NCBI GenBank assembly: GCA_035609245.1 | Contig: CP141202.1 | Span: forward strand, 1,550,001-1,614,000 | From: Bacteroidales bacterium MB20-C3-3 | GTDB lineage: Bacteria; Bacteroidota; Bacteroidia; Bacteroidales; UBA932 | Length of the DNA stretch: 64,000 nucleotides | Reading direction: 5' to 3' | Shown here: positions 57,274 to 64,000 of the stretch, piece after piece | How positions within the stretch are numbered: the first letter of the stretch is position 1 | Layout: every line of letters begins with the position of its first letter | Program-made: the position numbers and the translations under genes | Notes under the pieces: generated by a model | What the model was told of the DNA's origin: nothing | The model's input: the letters and a program-made list of their open reading frames with translations, nothing else | Database searches by the model: none

Positions 57274-58323
57274 TCAGCCTAACAAAAGGTTACATCCCCT
57301 GAGTTCTGAATTGGTAATTCGGCCGGGAATCTTCCAAAGATTGCCGGCTTTTTTAACTCCAATATCCTCGGTTTCAATGAAAGAGCAGGAGTTAATATTT
57401 GAGAGATCAATTATATTAAGCCCGCCTATCTCAGAGTCATTTAGTATCTTAAGTGGATTCGTAAAGTCTCTTAGAAGAAATTTCATCCAGTGTGGAGTGG
57501 AAAATACTCCATCTCCATATGAGTATGCTTGTGAAAGAAGTTCAGCCATGCCATATTCCGAGTGGACTTTTTCAACCCCAAATGCCCCTTTTATTATATT
57601 ATGAATCTCCTCTCTGGACATCTCTTTTCCTCTTCCCTTCATCCCTCCTGTCTCCATGATAATCAGCTCAGGAAAATTTATATTAAATGACGATGCAAAA
57701 TCAACAAGAGCAAAACTTACTCCCAGAAGAATTGTTTTTTTGGAAGATTCTCTGAGTTTGATGAGATTATCGGCTAGGTTGTCAAAGTTGTATAAGTAAA
57801 AGCCGCTGTATTCGCTTTTACTCTCTTTGATTAGCCGTTCTGCCATGTAGACTAGTGATGACCCCTCTCTCTCCAGATATGATGGCAGCAATGCAAGTAT
57901 GTTGAAATCCTCCGGATTCCCGTAAAAATTGCGGAATGCCTCCAGGAAACTTAGTTCGTATAATGAGAGATCTGAAACAGGATGTCTGGATGGGATCATA
58001 CCTGTTGTCGCACTGCTTGTAAAAACAATTTCCGGAGGAGTTTTAACGGAATATACATCTTTGCTTTTAAAAAACTTTACCGGCAGGAAGGGAATTCCAT
58101 CAATGTCAGACACATCATCAGGGCCAATGCCTAATAATGTACAAAATTCTGCATAGGGGGCGCAATTAACAACCTGATATCTGAAGAGATCCATCGCAAG
58201 TTTGCGAAAAACCGTGTCTTTGTTGCTATTGCTGCTATTTTGGATGAATAGCTCTATTTCCTTTTGAAGTCCTCTTATCACGGCTAAATCAAATATTTCT
58301 GTATTCAAGCAGTTCGTCTGCAA
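57274..58323 (-). CDS. LuxE-like acyl-protein synthetase
   Basis: A 349-residue adenylate-forming protein. IVFTSSATTGMIPSRH near 98-113 is the nucleotide loop (Ala where TSSGTTG is usual), HSEYGMAELLSQAY near 257 matches the YGxTE-type motif, and SFIETEDIG closes the site. LuxE activates fatty acids for bioluminescence, but this sub-family is widespread in non-luminous bacteria. The start is uncertain: a TTG (58323) and a second TTG (58308) lie within the upstream gene, and a GTG (58281) lies just after it; no in-frame ATG is nearby. It shares an operon with the GH3-like gene and ends 2 bases from DUF2723. Confidence 0.78.
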   Translation of the reverse strand: MQTNCLNTEIFDLAVIRGLQKEIELFIQNSSNSNKDTVFRKLAMDLFRYQVVNCAPYAEFCTLLGIGPDDVSDIDGIPFLPVKFFKSKDVYSVKTPPEIVFTSSATTGMIPSRHPVSDLSLYELSFLEAFRNFYGNPEDFNILALLPSYLEREGSSLVYMAERLIKESKSEYSGFYLYNFDNLADNLIKLRESSKKTILLGVSFALVDFASSFNINFPELIIMETGGMKGRGKEMSREEIHNIIKGAFGVEKVHSEYGMAELLSQAYSYGDGVFSTPHWMKFLLRDFTNPLKILNDSEIGGLNIIDLSNINSCSFIETEDIGVKKAGNLWKIPGRITNSELRGCNLLLG

Positions 58324-59818
58324 TCGTTCTGGAGTTACTCAATCGGGGTACTTTGTTTTGTCCTCCCAGCTTCCCTTTTGATTTTTGCCATTTATAGAAG
58401 GACCCTTCAGGCAGAGAAACAAGAGAAAGTCTGGTCATAGTTACGCTGTTTGCCCTTTTAGCTTCATAGTCCGAATTTGCTTTGCATACCTCATTGTCAA
58501 GTATCTCCGCAAAGATGATTTCGTCATCAGGGGGTGTTTTAAATTCAATAATCCACTGGTGAGATCCTTTTTTTCCTCCCTCCATAAAAAGAGGGGCTAC
58601 AGTATAATTTTCAACTGTGCACCCAATTTGTTCACAAGCATTACTTAGAGCCTTCTCGGCATTGCTGATCATCAACTCCTCTCCAAATGCGTTTATGAAA
58701 AGTTGTGTGCGTCCTGTTATAACTATCTTATGGGGATAAAGAGAGGTAAACTTAACAGAGTCACCAATTAAATACCTCCATAATCCTCCGTTTGTAGTGA
58801 TAACCATTGCGTAATTTGTATCAGTTTTGACGCTCTCAACGGTATCCAGAGTGTTATAATTACCGGCGAGAGTCTCTTCAAACCTGTCCATTGGGATAAA
58901 TTCGAAGAAAATACCTCCGTTTGTCATAAGGAGCATTGAACTATCTTTTGGGCTATCCTGAAAAGCAAAATAGCCCTCTGAAGCGTTGTAATTCTCCATG
59001 TAGTTCATATCTGTGTGAGGAATAATCCTGGAGTACTCTTTCCTGTATGGATCAAAACTTATACCACCGTGCATAAAGAGTTCAAGATTTGGCCATACAT
59101 CTCTCAGGTCTCTTTTTCCTGAGAAATCTAAAATAGCATTTAATAATATCAGATTCCAGGAAGGTACGCCAGAAAAACTCGTAACATTTTGTTTTGATGA
59201 GACTTTGCAAATTTCATTTACCTTTTTTTCAAAATCGCTTATCAAAGCAATCTCAGCTGGTGGAGTTCTCCTGAACTCAGCCAATACAGGCGAGTTTTTC
59301 AGAAGAATTGCGGAGAGGTCTCCGTATTGAGTTTTCCCATTTCCCTCTTCATCTATCCGTGCACTACCTCCCAGTGTAAGAGCCATCCCTTCAAGAAGCC
59401 GGGAGTCTGGATAGTTGTCAAGATAGGTTGATAACATATTTTGCATGCCATCGTAATGACAGAGATTCAGAGAGTCATCAGAAATTGGGATGAATTTACT
59501 TTTTGAGTTACTTGTCCCGCTTGACTTTGCAAACCATTTTATAGTTCCTGGCCAGAGCAGGTTCTCCTCTCCGTTTCTTGCCCTCATAATCCAGCTTTCT
59601 GTTTTGTCGTAATCTCTTACCGGGACTCTCTGTTGAAAATCAGAGAGCGAGATTCCTTCGTGTATGTTGTGCTCAATACCAAACTGAGTCTCTCCCCCTC
59701 GCTTTACGATGTGCTCAAACCATTTTTTCTGGAAACTTACAGGATCTCTTCTGTTTTGATCCAGTAATCTTAGTCTTTTTGCTGAGTATAAACGGTATAT
59801 CTTTGATACTATGGGCAT
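58289..59818 (-). CDS. GH3-family acyl-adenylating protein
   Basis: A 509-residue protein of the GH3 auxin-responsive promoter family, which in plants joins amino acids to acyl acids through an acyl-AMP. The ATP loop is KWFAKSSGTSNSKSKFIP near 111-128, the core motif is YMENYNASEGYFAFQD near 281, and WRYLIGDSVKF near 353 and ITGRTQLFINAFGEELM near 371 form the hinge. Bacteroidota copies act in pathways not yet known. It has its own -7 element and overlaps the LuxE-like gene by up to 35 bases. Confidence 0.85.
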   Translation of the reverse strand: MPIVSKIYRLYSAKRLRLLDQNRRDPVSFQKKWFEHIVKRGGETQFGIEHNIHEGISLSDFQQRVPVRDYDKTESWIMRARNGEENLLWPGTIKWFAKSSGTSNSKSKFIPISDDSLNLCHYDGMQNMLSTYLDNYPDSRLLEGMALTLGGSARIDEEGNGKTQYGDLSAILLKNSPVLAEFRRTPPAEIALISDFEKKVNEICKVSSKQNVTSFSGVPSWNLILLNAILDFSGKRDLRDVWPNLELFMHGGISFDPYRKEYSRIIPHTDMNYMENYNASEGYFAFQDSPKDSSMLLMTNGGIFFEFIPMDRFEETLAGNYNTLDTVESVKTDTNYAMVITTNGGLWRYLIGDSVKFTSLYPHKIVITGRTQLFINAFGEELMISNAEKALSNACEQIGCTVENYTVAPLFMEGGKKGSHQWIIEFKTPPDDEIIFAEILDNEVCKANSDYEAKRANSVTMTRLSLVSLPEGSFYKWQKSKGKLGGQNKVPRLSNSRTIADELLEYRNI

Positions 59819-59838
59819 TGTCTATATGATGTATAAGG

Positions 59839-59846
59839 CAAAGTTA
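59839..59846 (-). promoter_or_regulatory. -7 element of the GH3/LuxE pair
   Basis: On the minus strand TAACTTTG fits TAnnTTTG exactly, with a leader of about 17 bases to the ATG at 59818. It gives the pair a promoter separate from recO. Confidence 0.5.
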
Positions 59847-59850
59847 AATA

Positions 59851-60564
59851 TTATTCGAAGACCTCATGCAGAATTTCAAGAGATTGAATGTTTAAATTGC
59901 AACCAAGGTGATAAGAGAGATATGTAGTCATCTCCCTGGCAAATGATCTCCGCTGTATTCCGTTAAGTTTTAGCATGTGAATGCTCTCCTCTCTATGTTT
60001 TAATATTGTATCAAGAAGTGCAGAGTCCTCCCTGTTAAGGCACTTTGTACCTTGAGCAGGATTATTTACAAATGAAGCGGATGAAATATCAAAAAGAGAT
60101 CCTTCAGTATAGTTGTCAGCAGGAGAGTATCCAACCTCCTTTGAGAGCTCTACAAGAAACCAAAGGTGAAAATTTGCATAATCATCACCAATTGCGTCTA
60201 GCAGAAGTATTGACCTAACAAGAAAATTAAAGAATCCGGGACTGGGTCCATATTCGTGAATACCCCTGAAAATAAGCTCGCTTATATAGATTGCTATTGC
60301 ATTTTTGATAACGCTCTCCCTAAGTTTTGTAAGAGTATGAAGAGATCTGAAGTTGTTAATAAACCTTAGCTCTCCTTTTGATTTTTCAGAAATTTCTGCC
60401 TCAATTATCCCTAGTGGATGGAGGAGAGAAAGAGAGCCTTTTTTTGAGTTGCTTTTAATAATAAATCCACATCTTCCGTTGTCTGAAGAGTAACCGTGAA
60501 CTACAATTGAAGAGTCACCAAGTTTGGTTTTGTGCAGAACAACAACAGATGTTTTATGGCTCAT
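59851..60564 (-). CDS. recO: DNA repair protein RecO
   Basis: A 237-residue recombination mediator that helps RecA load at gaps with RecR. An N-terminal OB fold opens KTSVVVLHKTKLGDSSIVVHGYS (cited as VVLHKTKLGDSSIVV). A helical middle (about 75-165) includes AIYISELIFRGI. The zinc-binding Cys set of some RecO proteins is reduced, with Cys only near 166. The C-terminal part is helical. It overlaps rdgB by 4 bases (ATGA). Confidence 0.88.
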   Translation of the reverse strand: MSHKTSVVVLHKTKLGDSSIVVHGYSSDNGRCGFIIKSNSKKGSLSLLHPLGIIEAEISEKSKGELRFINNFRSLHTLTKLRESVIKNAIAIYISELIFRGIHEYGPSPGFFNFLVRSILLLDAIGDDYANFHLWFLVELSKEVGYSPADNYTEGSLFDISSASFVNNPAQGTKCLNREDSALLDTILKHREESIHMLKLNGIQRRSFAREMTTYLSYHLGCNLNIQSLEILHEVFE

Positions 60565-61148
60565 TTATTCTTTTGTAAATTAAGGAAATGTGAGAGTTTT
60601 CTCATTGCAACTCCTCTGTGAGATATTAGATTTTTTTCATCCGGAGAGAGTTCGGCAAGAGTTTTGTCATATCCAACCGGAAGGAAAACCGGATCATACC
60701 CAAAACCTCCCCTCCCGGAAGGGTGGTATGTAATGGAACCCTCGAGCTTCCCTTCAAAAAGATACTGCTCTTCATCTGATAGAATCAGAGTTACAATGGT
60801 AACAAAACGGGCGACTCTTGCGTCAATACCGTTGAGTTCAGACAACAGAAGATTTGTGTTTTTTTGTGAATCAGCCTCAGGACCAGCATACCTGGCTGAG
60901 TAGACACCCGGACTGCCGTTAAGAGAGTCAACCATTAGTCCGGTATCATCTGCGAAGCAGGGTATGCCAAATTTTTCCCAGAGAAACCTGGCCTTCATAA
61001 TTGAATTATCCTCAATAGTTGATGCGGTCTCAGGGATATCACCGGAAAAACCGAGAGATGAAGGAGTAATCAGCTGGAAATCTTTTCCCAGTATCTCTTC
61101 TGCCTCTTTGAGCTTATGATTGTTTGCTGTAGCAAAAAGTAATTTCAT
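60561..61148 (-). CDS. rdgB: XTP/dITP diphosphatase (RdgB/HAM1)
   Basis: A 195-residue house-cleaning pyrophosphatase that removes non-canonical purine nucleotides such as ITP and XTP. LLFATANNHKLKEAEEIL is the start motif, FADDTGLMVDSLNGSPGVYSARYAG (cited as FADDTGLMVD and GSPGVYSARYAG) the catalytic Asp region, and GFGYDPVFLP and LSPDEKNLISHRG the later motifs. The ATG at 61148 is chosen since 23 extra upstream codons include the promoter. Confidence 0.95.
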   Translation of the reverse strand: MKLLFATANNHKLKEAEEILGKDFQLITPSSLGFSGDIPETASTIEDNSIMKARFLWEKFGIPCFADDTGLMVDSLNGSPGVYSARYAGPEADSQKNTNLLLSELNGIDARVARFVTIVTLILSDEEQYLFEGKLEGSITYHPSGRGGFGYDPVFLPVGYDKTLAELSPDEKNLISHRGVAMRKLSHFLNLQKNK

Positions 61149-61169
61149 AATTGAAAATGAATGTTGCAT

Positions 61170-61177
61170 CAAAGATA
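61170..61177 (-). promoter_or_regulatory. -7 element of rdgB-recO
   Basis: On the minus strand TATCTTTG fits TAnnTTTG, with a leader of about 18 bases. Confidence 0.55.
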
Positions 61178-61186
61178 CTAAAACTT

Positions 61187-61194
61187 TAAATTTG
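61187..61194 (+). promoter_or_regulatory. -7 element of the S41 peptidase gene
   Basis: TAAATTTG fits TAnnTTTG, with a leader of about 20 bases. It lies only 9 bases from the divergent rdgB -7 element, so the two promoters overlap back to back. Confidence 0.55.
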
Positions 61195-61217
61195 TGTTTA
61201 AGTAACCATTTAACCAT

Positions 61218-62840
61218 ATGAAGAGAACCATAAAGACGGCGTTACTCGCCGCAGCAGTACTTTTGACATTTGTCTCTTACGGCCAGTCAAAGGAGTTTAA
61301 AACAGGTAAAAGTCTGGATATACAGTTTTCCGTTTTGAGGGAACTATCTCTCTTCTATGTAGATAGTGTTGAGCTGGATAAGCTTGTATTTAAGGGTATT
61401 GAATCAATGCTGGAGTCTCTGGATCCCTATACAGTTTACATACCTGAAGAGAATGAAGATGACCTCGAGATGATGACTACCGGGTCGTACGGAGGAATTG
61501 GGGCTTTAATTCTTAAAAGAGATAACGGAATAGAGTTGTCAGAAATATATGAAGGGTCGCCTGCACAGAAAGCTGGACTTTTTGCAGGAGATTTGCTTTT
61601 AAAAGTAGACACCACCTCTACAATAAATCTTACTACAGAACAATGTTCGTCCAGAATGCGCGGAGTTCCCGGAACTCCTGTGAAGTTTATCGTTAAAAGA
61701 TTGCGTGGAGGAGCAGAGGAGGAGATAACTGTGTTAAGGGAGCGTATTCACATGCCTGATGTGCCTTACTGGGGTATGATAGCCGATACGGTTGGTTATA
61801 TACGAATAACAGGATTTACAGTTGATGGCTGGAAAGATGTAAAACGGGCCTTGACAGAGTTAAAAAAAGATCCAAAGCTAAAAAGGCTTGTTCTGGATCT
61901 CAGAGGCAATGGTGGTGGATTGCTTGATGAGGCTGTTAATATTGTTTCGCTGTTTGTCCCATCCGGGACCAAGGTGGTATCTGCGTTGGGAAGATTTCAG
62001 CAAACAGATGCGGTCTATTTTACCAAAGAGGAGCCGGTAGATCTCAAACTTCCTCTTGTTGTTCTCGTTAACTCAGGTTCGGCATCATCTTCAGAAATTG
62101 TAGCCGGTGCACTTCAAGATTTAGACAGAGCAACAATTGTTGGAACAAGAACATTTGGCAAAGGTCTGATTCAATCAATAAGAGATGTAGGGTACAATAC
62201 CAAACTTAAGATAACAACAGCTAAGTATTACACCCCAAGCGGCAGGTGTGTTCAGGCAATAGACTACAGCAACAGAAATGAAGATGGAAGCGTGGGTTTT
62301 GTTCCGGATTCTCTGATAAAACCCTTTAAAACTCGCCTGGGAAGAACAGTTTACGATGGGGGAGGAATAGTCCCTGATGTAAAGATTGACCCAAAGATTT
62401 ACAGCAGGATTGCCGTTTCTCTTATTTATGGAGATATACTGAGAGACTACTCTGTTGAATTTTTTAAAAAGAATATTTCAATTGCTAAACCTCGTGATTT
62501 TTCCCTCTCTGAAGAGGAGTTTGAGGAGTTTGTAAAATATGCAGAGAGCAGGGAGTTTGATCACAGGACAGCATCTGAGGTTGAATTTGATAAAATGATT
62601 CAGACAGCGAAGAGAGAGGGCCTGCTCACCAATTATGACGAGGCTCTTAAAGAGTTGGAATCCAGGGTTAAGCTTAACAAAAGGGGCGCTCTGCTTAAAA
62701 ACAGAGATGAGATAAAGAGCCTGCTTGAAGAGGAGATTTGTACAAGATATTTCTACCAGTGGGGCAGGTTTGAGAAAATGACAATGAGTGATGAACAGTT
62801 AAAAAAGGCTGCTTCAGCAGAGTTAATAAAGACGGAGTGA
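61218..62840 (+). CDS. S41-family C-terminal processing peptidase
   Basis: A 540-residue exported serine protease. A signal peptide covers about 1-22 (LAAAVLLTFVSYGQS). A PDZ domain (about 85-175) has GSYGGIGALI and SPAQKAGLFAGDLLLKVD. The catalytic Ser is in VNSGSASSSEIVAGAL near 290 and the Lys in TFGKGLIQSI near 315. A C-terminal extension (about 400-540) with acidic and basic helices follows, common in Bacteroidota CtpA-like proteins. It would trim or degrade periplasmic proteins. The comF start overlaps its stop (GTGA). Confidence 0.94.
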   Translation: MKRTIKTALLAAAVLLTFVSYGQSKEFKTGKSLDIQFSVLRELSLFYVDSVELDKLVFKGIESMLESLDPYTVYIPEENEDDLEMMTTGSYGGIGALILKRDNGIELSEIYEGSPAQKAGLFAGDLLLKVDTTSTINLTTEQCSSRMRGVPGTPVKFIVKRLRGGAEEEITVLRERIHMPDVPYWGMIADTVGYIRITGFTVDGWKDVKRALTELKKDPKLKRLVLDLRGNGGGLLDEAVNIVSLFVPSGTKVVSALGRFQQTDAVYFTKEEPVDLKLPLVVLVNSGSASSSEIVAGALQDLDRATIVGTRTFGKGLIQSIRDVGYNTKLKITTAKYYTPSGRCVQAIDYSNRNEDGSVGFVPDSLIKPFKTRLGRTVYDGGGIVPDVKIDPKIYSRIAVSLIYGDILRDYSVEFFKKNISIAKPRDFSLSEEEFEEFVKYAESREFDHRTASEVEFDKMIQTAKREGLLTNYDEALKELESRVKLNKRGALLKNRDEIKSLLEEEICTRYFYQWGRFEKMTMSDEQLKKAASAELIKTE

Positions 62841-63514
62841 GAGAGATTGCGGATTTGATATTGCCAAGAGTCTGTCCTGTGTGCAGAGAGGTGTTGAGTG
62901 GGGTTGAGAGGGAGATATGCATGGACTGTCTTTCGTCACTTCCGCTTACCTATTTTTGGAGTTACAGGAACAATCCGGCAGAGGAGCTTTTCTGGGGTAA
63001 AGTCTATTTTCAACGGGCCTGTTCTCTTTTTTTCTATGGGGATGACAGCCCTTACAGAAGGCTTATTCACGAACTCAAATACAACGGAAGATGTGAAATA
63101 GGCACACTTCTCGGCTCTATTCTTGGCCGGAGAATGAAGGAGAGTGGACTCTACAGTGATTTGGACCTGGTTACAGCCGTTCCTGTCAGCCCTTTTAAGC
63201 AATGGACAAGAGGTTACAATCAGGCCGAGGTAATTGCTAAGGCTATTTCCAAAGAGATGGGAATCAGTTTGATCAGCGGAGCTCTTAAGAAGAGGCTATT
63301 TGTCTCTTCTCAAACCACGAAGAACCCACAGGAGAGATGGCGAAATGCATCGGCCTCTTTCAGATTGGCAAGAGAAAAGGAGATCTGCGGACGACATATC
63401 CTTTTAGTAGATGATGTGTTAACAACAGGGGCAACACTTGAGGCGTGCGGCACCTCTCTTTTATCCGCTTCAGAATGCAGAGTGAGTGCTGCAACTCTCG
63501 CATTTGTTGAATAA
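62837..63514 (+). CDS. ComF-family phosphoribosyltransferase-like protein
   Basis: A 225-residue protein. An N-terminal zinc-finger-like CPVCREVL...CMDC lies near 13-35. The PRPP-binding motif is ILLVDDVLTTGATLEAC near 193-209, and GYNQAEVIAKAI and SSQTTKNPQERWRNASASF are ComF hallmarks. ComF is needed for DNA uptake in naturally competent bacteria and its exact chemistry is unclear. It starts with GTG. Confidence 0.9.
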   Translation: MREIADLILPRVCPVCREVLSGVEREICMDCLSSLPLTYFWSYRNNPAEELFWGKVYFQRACSLFFYGDDSPYRRLIHELKYNGRCEIGTLLGSILGRRMKESGLYSDLDLVTAVPVSPFKQWTRGYNQAEVIAKAISKEMGISLISGALKKRLFVSSQTTKNPQERWRNASASFRLAREKEICGRHILLVDDVLTTGATLEACGTSLLSASECRVSAATLAFVE

Positions 63515-63520
63515 TATTTT

Positions 63521-63528
63521 TAAGTTTG
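63521..63528 (+). promoter_or_regulatory. -7 element for the diadenylate cyclase gene
   Basis: TAAGTTTG fits TAnnTTTG, ending 10 bases before the ATG at 63539, so the leader would be about 7 bases. Confidence 0.5.
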
Positions 63529-63538
63529 TAAACTGGTT

Positions 63539-64000
63539 ATGCTCGATTTTATAAAAATAGGATTTATAGATATTCTGGATATTTTTCTGGTAGGACTCCT
63601 TATTTATCAGGCTTATAAGCTGATTAAAGGGACTGCAGCGATGAATATTTTTACCGGGGTTCTGGTATTCTATTTCATATGGATTATTGTTAAAGCCCTT
63701 CATATGGATCTTCTGGGCGAGATAATGGGGCAGATTATTGGAGTAGGGGGTATAGCCCTTGTAATTTTATTTCAGCAGGAGATAAGAAGATTTTTGCTTA
63801 GAATTGGAACAAGGTATATTGATTCAAGAAAACAGATGCGCCTTGTAAGGGCATTTATGGGTAAACAAAAAAGAGCAATTTCTCTGGAAACGCTTGAAGA
63901 GATAACTCTTGCATGTAAACGGATGGCAGAGACCAAGACTGGTGCGCTTATAGTTTTAGCTCACAGCTCTGCACTTGAAGTTGTTGCTGAGACGGGGGAC
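63539..64000 (+). CDS. cdaA: Diadenylate cyclase CdaA (3' end outside window)
   Basis: An open frame of 154 codons runs from the ATG at 63539 off the right edge. Three TM helices occur near 10-30, 38-58 and 62-82 (ILDIFLVGLLIYQAYKLIKG, cited in part; VIWIIV-like stretch; IGVGGIALVILFQQEIRRFL cited as GIALVILFQQEIRRFL). The QxEIRRFLxxIG sequence after the last helix is the CdaA/YbbP hallmark. The beginning of the DAC domain follows (ETKTGALIVLAHSSAL; family pattern TGALI). CdaA makes the second messenger c-di-AMP, which controls potassium and osmotic balance. The catalytic DGA and RHR motifs lie beyond the window. Confidence 0.92.
   Translation, partial: MLDFIKIGFIDILDIFLVGLLIYQAYKLIKGTAAMNIFTGVLVFYFIWIIVKALHMDLLGEIMGQIIGVGGIALVILFQQEIRRFLLRIGTRYIDSRKQMRLVRAFMGKQKRAISLETLEEITLACKRMAETKTGALIVLAHSSALEVVAETGD

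Noticed and set aside
63470-63703. Minus-strand 77-codon frame at the comF/cdaA junction
   Set aside because: It covers the start of cdaA, whose membrane helices and EIRRFL motif are clear.

Overview
This window looks like ordinary chromosomal DNA from a member of the Bacteroidales (Bacteroidota). The base composition is moderately low in GC, roughly 40% by eye. Many genes are preceded by the Bacteroidota -7 promoter element TAnnTTTG rather than a TATAAT box, and purine-rich Shine-Dalgarno sites are mostly absent. The gene set also fits: a fused SecDF, a PD40 plus SPOR-like envelope protein, a GldE-like CBS protein, DUF4271 next to HemD, DUF2723, a fused OlsF-type acyltransferase, and tryptophanase next to anaerobe-type metabolism (class II B12-dependent ribonucleotide reductase). 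I see no prophage, insertion sequence, CRISPR array or riboswitch. No stretch longer than about 180 bases lacks a gene, and those gaps hold promoters, terminators and one tRNA.

Layout. 1-1641 (-): left-truncated PD40/SPOR protein. 1758-4817 (+): secDF. 4955-6334 (+): tnaA. 6336-11755 (-): a marR-tolC-hlyD-ABC2-ABC2 export locus with two matching operator-like palindromes. 11815-15468: divergent rnr and gpmI. 15576-19160 (+): dnaE. 19134-20159 (-): a ThiL-like protein that has lost most catalytic motifs. 20212-24591 (+): sufB-pnuC-sufC-sufD and a DUF2147 gene. 24745-28047 (+): class II RNR and ispE. 28044-29096 (-): asparaginase. 29232-32079 (-): tyrS-rbfA-lolC/E-like permease. 32145-35983 (+): serine peptidase, DUF2156 protein, GldE-like protein, phosphopantetheinyl transferase. 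35987-38537 (-): bcp, groEL, groES. 38683-40787 (+): tadA, DedA-like, tRNA-Gln, glycosyltransferase.

40776-44410 (-): phosphate transporter, phosphodiester glycosidase, second glycosyltransferase. 44514-48109 (+): a peptidase/propeller/barrel outer-membrane protein and a second pnuC. 48066-49886 (-): uvrC. 49926-51731 (+): OlsF-like acyltransferase. 51713-54126 (-): SUI1-DUF4271-hemD-rnpA-yidD operon. 54215-57271 (+): DUF2723 membrane protein. 57274-59818 (-): a GH3-family plus LuxE-like adenylation pair. 59851-61148 (-): rdgB-recO. 61218-64000 (+): S41 protease, comF, and a right-truncated diadenylate cyclase.

Most of this is housekeeping: secretion, replication, RNA decay, Fe-S assembly, translation, chaperones and DNA repair. 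The parts least explained by known biology are the HExxH-propeller-barrel protein (44514), the GH3/LuxE pair (58289-59818 and 57274-58323), the degenerate ThiL homologue (19134), the marR operator pair, the palindrome between rnr and gpmI, and the extreme packing of convergent genes: all eight convergent junctions overlap or lie within 3 bases. I did not find a clearly novel multi-gene defence or biosynthetic system.
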